Part shown: positions 1 through 8,033 of the stretch, one piece after another
Position numbering within the stretch: the stretch's first letter is position 1
Layout: each line of letters begins with the position of its first letter
Assembly: GCF_036850765.1 (NCBI RefSeq)
Contig: NC_089492.1
Coordinates: 290,072,590 to 290,136,589, forward strand
Source of the DNA: Saccopteryx bilineata
Lineage: Eukaryota > Chordata > Mammalia > Chiroptera > Emballonuridae
Length of the DNA stretch: 64,000 nucleotides
Direction of reading: 5' to 3'
Program-made: the position numbers and the translations under genes
The notes under the pieces: model-generated
What the model saw: the letters and a program-made list of their open reading frames with translations, nothing else
Told to the model about the DNA's origin: nothing
Databases searched by the model: none

Positions 1-1023
1 TTCCCAGGGATGATTGGGACCAAGCTGGGGTGTTTGCAGGGACACAGTGCAGACTGCCTAAGGCAAGAACAAGGAGTCCACCGGCTCATGAACTTGGGTC
101 AGGGCAGCCTCCCGACGGGGCCGGTCCTGGGGAACCAGAGGCCTGCGTGCCGTCAGCCACACCCCAAGACCCACCTCTGCCTCCCCGTGCCGGCTTTGCT
201 CCTGCGGGCCCGCCGCCTCCGAGTCAGGAGCCGGGGCTGCACATGGGCGTCCTGACACTCGCTCATGCAGACGCCAGCCCGACAGGCCTCTGTCCTCAGC
301 CAGAGGGAGAACAATCCCAGGACAGGCCTCACACTGGGCAGCTCAGGTCACATGCCCGTCCCTTGACCAAGCCATTTGGCCTCAGGTTTCAAGTGCTGTT
401 GAGGGTCACTCCCTACCTGTGGCCAGGAGCAGGACAGAGGGGACACAGAGGTGGCCCAGGGAAGATTGCCCAAGCTGGGAGCCCCTCGTCCGCATCTCCT
501 GGAGTATCCCTCCTCGGGCTTCAGGCTGAAGAGAGGAGACAGAGGCGGCTCAGCCCCAGATGTCTCAAGGAATAGCCTTCCGGCAGCGGCGCTGCGGTCC
601 CTTCAAGCAGCAGCCTCAGGGCCCCGCTCTGCCCCGCTCGCCGTGAGCATCCAGTGGCTGGACCTGGCTTCTCCCCGCATTCACGGATACGCGGGGGTTT
701 TATTTCAGCTCCTCCCCAGTCTGAGGGAGCGTGACAAGTCAGTAGAGCAACATCCTAATGTTTCTGGCTGGAAACCAAGGCTCCTGGGGAGAGTGTTCAG
801 GCTCTTCAAATACATGTGTTTCCACGCGTGCCTGTGCTCTGCTCTGGCACGGTGCAGGGGCGGGGCAGGTGGGGCAGCGGGCAACAGGGCGGAGATCAGA
901 GATGCAGGGGAGGGTTGGGGTGGGGGCATGGGGGAGACCAGGAAACCAGAGCAGGAGACCGGCCGTCCCAGCCCGCTGAATCTGCACCTCTTCACCTGCA
1001 GGGCCCTGGCTGGAGGGGTGCTT
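1..1023. other. GC-rich sequence, no gene or repeat recognised
   Basis: Both strands were read for domains, exon-like patterns and repeats, and nothing convincing was found. Overlapping open frames exist in several phases, as expected for GC-rich DNA with few stop codons, and none shows a recognisable protein family. No poly(A) signal context or clear promoter was seen. Confidence 0.5.
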
Positions 1024-1040
1024 TGCTTTGGTGGATTTTT

Positions 1041-1436
1041 TTTTTTTTTTTTTGTATTTTTCTGAAGCTGGAAACGGGGAGAGACAGTCAGACAGACTCC
1101 CGCATGCGCCCGACTGGGATCCACCCGGCACGCCCACCAGGGGGCGACGCTCTGCCCACCAGGGGGCGATGCTCTGCCCCTCCGGGGCGTTGCTCTGCCG
1201 CGACCAGAGCCACTCTAGCGCCTGGGGCAGAGGCCAAGGAGCCATCCCCAGCGCCCGGGCCATCTTTGCTCCAATGGAGCCTTGGCTGCGGGAGGGGAAG
1301 AGAGAGACAGAGAGGAAGGAGGGGGGTGGTGGAGAAGCAAATGGGCGCTTCTCCTATGTGCCCTGGCCGGGAATCGAATCCCGGGTCCCCCGCACGCCAG
1401 GCCGACGCTCTACCGCTGAGCCAACCGGCCAGGGCC
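1041..1436 (-). mobile_element. tRNA-derived bat SINE, long type, with target-site duplication
   Basis: Read on the minus strand, the element starts at about 1436 with a tRNA-like head. It has an A-box region (TTGGCTCAGCGGTAGAGC) and a B-box-like GATTCGATTCC, followed by a CT-rich stretch and a GC-rich body, and ends in an A-tail that appears as a T-run at 1036-1053 on the plus strand. The 17-bp duplication TGCTTTGGTGGATTTTT flanks it at 1024-1040 and 1437-1453, which shows insertion by L1-type retrotransposition. Its body holds about three copies of a ~22-bp subrepeat, two of which contain near-perfect CTCF-like cores (separate entry). It resembles the copy at 51499. Confidence 0.9.
1134..1169 (+). 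promoter_or_regulatory. Two tandem CTCF-like core motifs inside the SINE
   Basis: CCACCAGGGGGCGA occurs at 1134-1147 and again at 1156-1169, 22 bp apart in the same orientation. It matches the commonly cited CTCF core CCASYAGRKGGCRS at 13 of 14 positions; only the last base differs. A third, degenerate unit follows (CTCCGGGGCGTTG). Binding is inferred from the motif alone. Confidence 0.5.
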
Positions 1437-1453
1437 TGCTTTGGTGGATTTTT

Positions 1454-1879
1454 GCCTTCCCGTGTGCATGGGGGTGAGGGCTGAGAGCCATGGGCTCCCT
1501 CTCTCCCCAAGCTCCTTGGTGACGGGGGAAGGAGAAGCAGGAGAGGAAGGGGCTGATGGATGGGCACATGGGCGCCACCCCACGTGGGACCTCGGCCTTT
1601 CTGTCCGCCCAGGACTTTGGCTGGTGGGAGATAAGACGGGATGGGGGTGGGGAACAGGAGGCGTGGGGTGGCCAGGATGGGGGCGCCTTGCGTGGACAGG
1701 GTCTACTCTCGAATGCTGGAGCCTTTCAGGCCCCGAGGGGTGGGGTGAAGGGGTGTGTGTTGGGAGAGAATGTCACCCTCGGCGGGGGGTGGGGTGGGGA
1801 AGGGAGAGAGCTGAACCCAAGGACGCTGAGAGACCCCTCTCAACCTGAGCCTGTTTTCTGTCTCACGACACAATGGACT
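1454..1879. other. G-rich single-copy-looking sequence
   Basis: The plus strand has many GGGG and GGGTGGGG runs. No repeat family, RNA gene or coding exon was recognised. Confidence 0.4.
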
Positions 1880-2130
1880 AATCAGGTTCTTAGGTTTTAA
1901 TAAGTCAGTAGGTCCAGATGTTTCCCCTTGTATGTTACAAATGTTAATTATCTTCTAATTACTTATTAGCCGAGGCCGCTCTGGCAACAAGCACCCCGGC
2001 AGCCCAGCCAAATGAATCCGGAGCTGCGGAAGGGAGTAGATTAATCCACAGCTTCTCCTGGCAGTGGCTTCTAGAGATTTTTCATCGCCCACGGGGCTCC
2101 CCCTCCCCCCAGTAATTATTATTACGTTGG
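1880..2130. promoter_or_regulatory. Candidate conserved non-coding element (AT-rich island)
   Basis: An AT-rich, repeat-free island lies between GC-rich flanks. It has several homeodomain-type cores: GTTAATTATC near 1944, TCTAATTACTT near 1955, and a TAATTATTATTA run near 2112. It also has AGATTAATCC near 2038, which suits OTX- or PITX-type proteins. This texture is typical of deeply conserved developmental enhancers, but conservation was not tested. Confidence 0.35.
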
Positions 2131-3049
2131 AGGGGAGAAACGCGGTGGCCCGTGCACCGGGGACAGGCACAGCCACGTGTGTGGAGCCTCTGGGGCAGCT
2201 TGGCACTGCCTGCGTTGGCTGAGCTCACTGGATGGCTCAGTGAGGCTGCCCCAAGACCCCGGACGGTTAATGAGATGCAGGGGTCTTGCACCGGAATTGG
2301 GGGTGGGGTGGGGTGGGGTGGGGGCAGGCTCATCTCCAGGGCAGCTGGCTCCCTAGATTTCCTCCCAGGCTTTGCTTCCGGCTTGCCCCTTCTCTCGGAG
2401 CTGCTGCACATTGGTTTCCCTGGACCTGGGTCAAGCCAATGGGAGGGGCATGTCTTTCTCCACACTGAGCCTTTGCCCCTGCCAGTGCTCATGGTGGGAG
2501 AGTGTATTGCTGGTCACTCGAATGTCTGGATTCGCACCTTGACATACCCCGGGGGCCTCTTGTGTCGAAGGGCCAGCACCTGTGCTGAGGCGCCTCCCCC
2601 AGAGGGCGGCGGCACATCTGCCTGCATGCTGGCGTCTCCTCCTTGTGCGCTGCGCCCGCCCGTCTGGCGAAGAGATTCTGCAGGATGTCGTTGCTCATGG
2701 GGGGACCTGCCCCAGTCACCTCCTTTGGGATGTGCGCCCAGTCCCCCTGCCCTGCAGCAAACCCTTCTTCTGGTTTCTTCCTGGAGTCCCCTTTGTTACG
2801 CATGGGGAATAAAAGCAAGGGTGTGTGACAAGTAACACAGGTGGCTGTAGTCGTCAATCAGGGCGGTTCGTGGCAGTTCCGCAAAAAATGAGGACCCGTT
2901 CCCCTGGAGGTGAGGTTGCACTGGTTTCTGTGGAATCCGTGGGCTCCGGGCGGTCATTCTTCCAGCGGCACAGCTGGATGGACACGTGGGCACTGCAGAC
3001 AGGTGGTGCTTTTTGCAAAATCCTTGCAACATCTGTAGCTGCCCCGGGC
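2131..3049. other. GC-rich sequence with a G-quadruplex run, otherwise unassigned
   Basis: No coding exon or repeat family was recognised. The only notable structure is the G-run at 2299-2324, listed separately. Confidence 0.4.
2299..2324 (+). other. G-quadruplex-forming run
   Basis: Five runs of four or five G are separated by single T residues on the plus strand. One-base loops give a very stable predicted parallel quadruplex. The tract is also a (GGGGT)n simple repeat. Confidence 0.8.
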
Positions 3050-3430
3050 ACTCATTCATTCATTTGTTCCTCTGTTCATCTAAATACTCACACATCCATC
3101 TATCTGCCCTTCCTGCCTTCTTCCCTCCCTCCCTCCCTCCCTCCCTCCCTCCCTCCCTCCCTCCCTCCCTCCCTCCCTCTTTCCTTCCTTCCTCCCTCCC
3201 TCCCTCTTTCCTTCCTTCCTTCCTTCCTTCCTTCCTTCCTCCCTCCCTCCCTCTTTCCTTCCTTCCTTCCTTCCTTCCTTCCTTCCTTCCTTCCTTCCTT
3301 CCTTCCTTCCTTCCTTCCTCCCTCCCTCCCTCCCTCCCTTCCTTCTTTCTTTCCTTTTATCTATCCATATATCTACCCATCCTTCCTTCTATCCATCCAT
3401 CCATCTATCCATCCATTCATCCAGCACCCA
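3050..3430. repeat. Compound CCTT/CCCT/ATCC microsatellite
   Basis: Short ATTC and ATCC-type units at both edges flank a core at 3116-3358 made only of C and T in CCCT and CCTT units. The core is 243 bp without a purine on the plus strand. Open reading through it gives Leu-Pro-Ser-Phe-rich translations that are artefacts of the repeat. Confidence 0.95.
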
Positions 3431-3535
3431 CCCACCTGTCTGTTCATCCATTCTCCCACCTGTCCTCCCAAGAAGCATCAAGTACCACCCAGTCGTGTAC
3501 TGTGCTGCTTAGAATGTAATGTGGGTGTAGCCTGC

Positions 3536-3760
3536 TGTATTACTTTGCTAGGGCAACCCCCCTAAAAAGCATCAAAAACCGAATGACTCATACAACAGAA
3601 ATTTATTGTCTCACAGTTTAGGAGGCTTGAAGTTGGGGTCACCTTTCAGCAGAGGAGGGCACTTGGCCCCGAGAGTCCCGAAAGGTCTTGGAGATGTCTC
3701 GCTATCAGGCCTTCCGACTGCAGCCCGTGATGAGGCCAGCCCGCGTCTCACTGTCCTGTG
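3536..3760 (-). mobile_element. Fragment of an MLT/MST-type LTR (MaLR), antisense
   Basis: The segment reading TGTATTACTTTGCTAGGGCA, followed by AACAGAAATTTATTGTCTCA, matches the reverse complement of the well-known 3' end of MaLR LTRs, which on their own strand end with an AATAAATTTCTGTT polyadenylation region. The right boundary is vague. Confidence 0.6.
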
Positions 3761-3779
3761 GAGAACCCCAGGGCACCAG

Positions 3780-3870
3780 GTCACCCAGTACACAGATGCT
3801 CCCAGACATCCTCCTGGGGAGCATTGCCCTTCAGACATCCTCCTGGGGAGCATCTCCTGTTCCCGGGGGA
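3780..3870 (+). repeat. Two-copy direct repeat of about 28 bp
   Basis: CAGACATCCTCCTGGGGAGC occurs twice in close succession, at about 3802 and 3832. It is a simple tandem duplication with no further copies. Confidence 0.7.
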
Positions 3871-5510
3871 CCCACAGCTGGCCCCTGTCCTTAGTGGCAT
3901 ATTGCCCACCTTGAAGCCCTCTCATCCTTCAACCTCCCCAAGGCAGCGCTGCCCCCAGACTCATCTTTGGGAGCGTGTTGACTCCAGTCAGTCCCGCACA
4001 CTCCTGGGGGCATGCGTCAAATGCTCTTGGGGTCTCCTAGAAGCTCCTCTCCCTTCCTGCAGGTGAAGGAGGTGCCCGCCCGCCCGTTATTCCCAGAGGG
4101 GCCTGATGTGATGGGGCTCATAGCAGACGTGTCGGCTTGAGGTTCCCAGTCACCTTCTCCTCTCCAGCTCCGATGCTCTGTACCCTCGGGGTGGCCCAGG
4201 CTGATGACTGGGAAGCCAGTTCTCCAATCATGCCTGGGTGCTCGGGCTGGACTGCGGAGGCTGCCGTCGGCATTGACCTTGGCCCTCAGCAGAAACCGTG
4301 GAGTCCCATGTGGCATCCTGCGAGGTGCACACGTGTCGCCTAAGAAACTTGGTAAGGGTGCAGCTTGCTGGGGGCCCCCTCAAGCTGTACAGAAATCTGG
4401 GTGCATCAGGTCTGGTGCAGGGGTCAGGGAACTGCGTTCTTAACTGGCACCCCAGGTGAGCTGGTGCTGGGTCCTTCGAGGACTTCAGGTTGTCGTTAGG
4501 GATGAAACGTGCCCTGTGTGCACCATGGCAACCCCCCCCTGCCCCCCCCCCCCCCGGCTTACTCCAGAGCCCGACGGACCCCGGGCTGCTGCAGACATTC
4601 TACTTAAACGGGTGTTTTATTTTTCTATAGTCCACTGGTGGAGTTAAATGCCTGTAACATAGCAGAGTTATCTGAAGGAGGCACGCACACTTTCTTGACT
4701 AGATTTCTAAGAAATGCTGTGAAAGGCTGATTTTCTTTGAGAGGCCTGGCGCCTTTATGTGCTGGAATAGAACCGCGCTGAATTGGTATTCACCAGGACA
4801 GTGTGGCCCTCCCCACCCTCCGCAGCTCGCAGACGGTCACGGTCCCTCCTCCTCCCTCCCTGTGATCAGCGAGGCCCGGGCCTCTACCTCTTCTAAGGCG
4901 CAGCATAAATGAGATGAAAAGAGGTTTTTTTTTTTTAAACAATATGTAACCCCTCTTTTCTGTTTGACAATTCCAGCCTCAGTCATGGAGTTGCTGAGCC
5001 CCTTGGGGTGCTGACTGTGTGTGTGTAAAAACCAGCAGCAAGGTAAATATGGCGGGGGGAGCATCCCATGGCCCCCGTGCTCCACCCCAGGGCCACTCTC
5101 CAGCCTCCCTCCCCACCCTGGACCCTCCCTGTCCGTCCTCCCGGACCCAGCTGCCTGCCTGCCTCCCGCAGGGTCCCTGGAAGGTCTTGGACACCCAATT
5201 GGCATGGGCTCACCTTGGACCTTTTCCAAAACCAATTTAGTGTTTATCTTACCCATCATTCTTGGGTCTCTCCTCCAGGCTCCGCATGTACCGTCTTATA
5301 ACAAAAGTTATGCAGTGTGTCTGGTGGGGAAGGGCAGGACTGGGTGTCACCTGCAGGGGCCAGCCACCAGCCTGGCTGGCTTCTCAGTGGAGGGGGGTGG
5401 CACCTGCCTTTCAGGGTGGAGATTCGCTGGTTATAAGACTCTGGGCTGACAGTTCTTTCTGCTTAGCCTGTGAAAACATTGTGTCCTTTCTGACCTCTGT
5501 GGTTTCTAAT
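3871..5510. other. GC-rich sequence, no gene recognised
   Basis: No repeat family or coding exon is supported. A poly(C) run lies near 4532-4556. An AATAAA-like sequence near 5509 has no associated open frame. Several overlapping open frames at 4837-5450 on both strands contradict each other and look like compositional noise. Confidence 0.4.
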
Positions 5511-5514
5511 AAAA

Positions 5515-5667
5515 AATAAATCTGCTTTCATTGTAATAGTGTTTCTCCCGTTGATAAGGTTTCTGCTTCTTGGGCTGCTTTCAAGATTTTTCTTTGTCTT
5601 GTATTTTTCAGAAGTTTAAGGATCACATGTCTCAGCATGGTTTCTTTTGAGTTTTTCCCGTTTGGGA
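5515..5667 (-). mobile_element. Old L1 fragment, antisense
   Basis: The stretch GTTGATAAGGTTTCTGCTTC, followed by TTTCAAGATTTTTCTTTGTC, resembles the antisense reading of mammalian L1M ends. It is diverged and boundaries are approximate. Confidence 0.45.
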
Positions 5668-5968
5668 GGGTTTGTGATGGTTAATTTATGTGTCAATATG
5701 TCCAGGTCCTGGTACCCAGATATGCGGTCAAACATTATTCTGGATGTCTCTGTGCTGGTATTTACGGATGAGAGCAGTTCTGGAATGAGTGAACTTTGAA
5801 TGAAGCAGATGGTCCTCCCAGATATGGTGGGCCTTGTCGAATCAGTCGGGGGCTGGAATAGAAGAGAAGACTCACCTTCCCCGAGGAAGAGGAGACTCTA
5901 TACCAACTACCCTTGGACTTGACCCGTAGCCTCGCCTCTTCTCGGGGTCTACAGCCAGTCGAGCGCCT
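5668..5968 (+). repeat. Ancient mammalian interspersed repeat, 5' part
   Basis: The block beginning GTGATGGTTAATTTATGTGT, then GGTCAAACATTATTCTGG, matches a common ancient repeat of placental mammals whose copies end in CTGGAGAACCCTGACTAATA. I recognise the sequence but not the family name with certainty. A 3' portion of the same kind lies at 63332-63550. Confidence 0.6.
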
Positions 5969-6740
5969 GCTGTGTTCCATGCAGGGTTGCAGATGCTTGT
6001 CTCACAGAACAGAGACAAGAAGAACGTGGGCAGATCCACAGGAGAGACCGGGCAGTGGTTGGCATCGGGATGAGAACAAACCCGGCTGGTGAGGAGAAGG
6101 AGGGGCTGCGGGCAGGAGAATTGAGGTCAGTGATCAGGGTAGGCTTCTCTGAAGAGGTGACATTTAAGTTGAGGGGAATGAGGAGCCCATTGTACCAAGG
6201 AAGGAGGAGTAGCAAGTGCCAAAGTCCTGAGGCAGGAATGAGGTTGAGGGTGTTGAGAAAGGGAGGGGGCAGTGTGGGTGGAGCCAAGTGAGTGAGGAGA
6301 AAGAAGGGGTGGAGTGAGGCCTCAGGGCATGTGTGTGTGTGGGGAACTTGCCCTGAGTGTGCAGGGGTGGGGTACTCACAAAGGTTTTTCAGCAGAGGAG
6401 TAGCTGTGTCTGATTTTCTTTTTAGAAAGACCCCTCTGGAAGGAAATGGGAGAGATGGGGTGCAGTGTGATGGGGGATGAGGTCAGAGAAGTAACAACCG
6501 GCCTGGTGTGGCTTCAAAGACCCGTGTCAAGAGGCAATGGCAGTCGTAGGAAAGAGGGGTGGGAGGCTTGGCCGAGGATGGTTGCCATGGCAAGAGGCAA
6601 GCGTGAGATGCACTTTGGGGATGGAGGGATTGGCCTGGCACACTCTGCTGGGGACCTCCAGGACTTTCCACATATTAAAAAAAATAAAGTGAACCCCTCA
6701 CATAAGACCAGGGGATCTGCTCTTTCTGAAGAGTGACCTG
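5969..6740 (+). mobile_element. L2-like LINE remnant
   Basis: GAAGAGGTGACATTTAAGTT, then AGCAAGTGCCAAAGTCCTGA and GCAGGAATGAGGTTG, are characteristic of the mammalian L2 3' region. The element is strongly diverged and non-coding. Confidence 0.65.
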
Positions 6741-7330
6741 TTCCCGTCGGCCAACCGGTGGAACTGAATCTCCATGGCTTTCCCTTCCCACTCACCTCCA
6801 TTTCCTCGCCCCGTGGAGGGTTTCACAGTGTAGTTGCTGGGAGTGTCTGACTGTATCCACACAAGGGTGCCGGGCTGGGGCAGCTCTGCCCGCTCTGGGC
6901 GGCTACCTCCTTGTCAGCGATGGCTATAGGGGTGAGAGGAACCCAGGCACCGTGGACCTCCGCCTGTGGGTTCCCAGGGTTCTCTGTGCTCAAAGCTGCA
7001 GGGACCAGAAGGGACAGTCCTGGGGACCCTCGTGCCTGCCGTGCGCTGTGAGTGAGGACACTGAGGACGGGCGTGGAGATGAGGGTGGGGACATGGCCCG
7101 GACACCCGGGCTGTTGGATGGTTCCCCGCTTCTGAGCCTCCTCCTGGCCCACACGAGGTCCATCTCGAGGTGCATGGGGTTCTCCATGCTCAGAGCAGTG
7201 GTACAGACAGGACCTGAGGGAAGGCGGGGCGTGGGGAGCCCGTTCTCTCAGCTGTCAGGGTTCTGCCCTGTGGATATGTTGGAGGGGGGGTCGCAGGGGC
7301 TTCCTAGGTGCCCAGGATTGGTTGTGGAAA

Positions 7331-7364
<34 letters not shown>

Positions 7365-7963
7365 CACATGTCCATGGTAAGTGCCCAATGATGCTTTTTT
7401 GATCGTCATGTCAGTGCCTGTCACTAAGCCTGTAAGTGCTGGAGCACCTTTCCGAAGACATCCAACTCAGATAAACACATTGCTCGCTACCCAAGTAGAC
7501 AGAGCCAGGCTGCCTCCCCTCCCCCGGTTCCCCCACCACAGAGGTCCTCTCTCTGAAAGCCCTGGGCCACCTAGATGATGACCGCTTGAGTGACCCTGCA
7601 TGACCCTCCCCACTCTTATATTTCAAGTAAACCCATAAAGAGTGACCCCTTGGCATCCTCAGCACCGCAACCTCTATCCCAATAAAGCAGAGCCCCAGGC
7701 CCATGGTCTCTCTCTCTCTCTCTCTCTTTCTTTCCAGCAGGAACTGTAGGTAATAAACATCGATTTTCCCAAGTGCCCCAGTAGTTGTTTCTGAGGCGCA
7801 TCCTGGGATCATAATCAGAACCTCAGGAGTCGGTCCAACTGCAACGCTGACTCCAAAATGGGTCGAGGGTGTGGAGACTTCCCGCAGATGGTACCTGCCC
7901 AGGTGAGTGCCCGTGGAATCCCTAGCCCAGAGCGTCCCCATCGATGGGGGAGGCTGATACGAA
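6741..7963. other. GC-rich sequence with two short microsatellites
   Basis: No gene was recognised. A 40-bp alternating TG tract lies at 7331-7370 and a (CT)n tract at about 7709-7730. The rest appears single-copy. Confidence 0.4.
7331..7370 (+). repeat. (TG)n microsatellite
   Basis: An almost pure TG repeat with one CG step near the left end and CACATG at the right keeps perfect pyrimidine-purine alternation for 40 bp. Confidence 0.95.
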
Positions 7964-8033
7964 ACAGTGTGTGTGTGTACATCTATATCTATCTATAATA
8001 TATATCTATATCTATATATCTATATATATTTAA
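7964..8033 (+). repeat. TG and TATC/TA microsatellite
   Basis: A short TG run is followed by ATCTATATCTATCTATAATA-type units and TA steps. It abuts the left edge of the antisense L1 3' end. Confidence 0.85.

Noticed and set aside
816..1484. 222-codon plus-strand open frame
   Set aside because: More than half of it is the antisense SINE.
2152..2835. 227-codon plus-strand open frame
   Set aside because: Cys/Pro/Gly-rich without a known fold, and it crosses the G-quadruplex run. No exon evidence.
2825..3565. Open frame of 246 codons on the plus strand
   Set aside because: Most of it is the CCTT/CCCT microsatellite translated as Leu-Pro-Ser-Phe repeats. Three frames stay open for the same reason.
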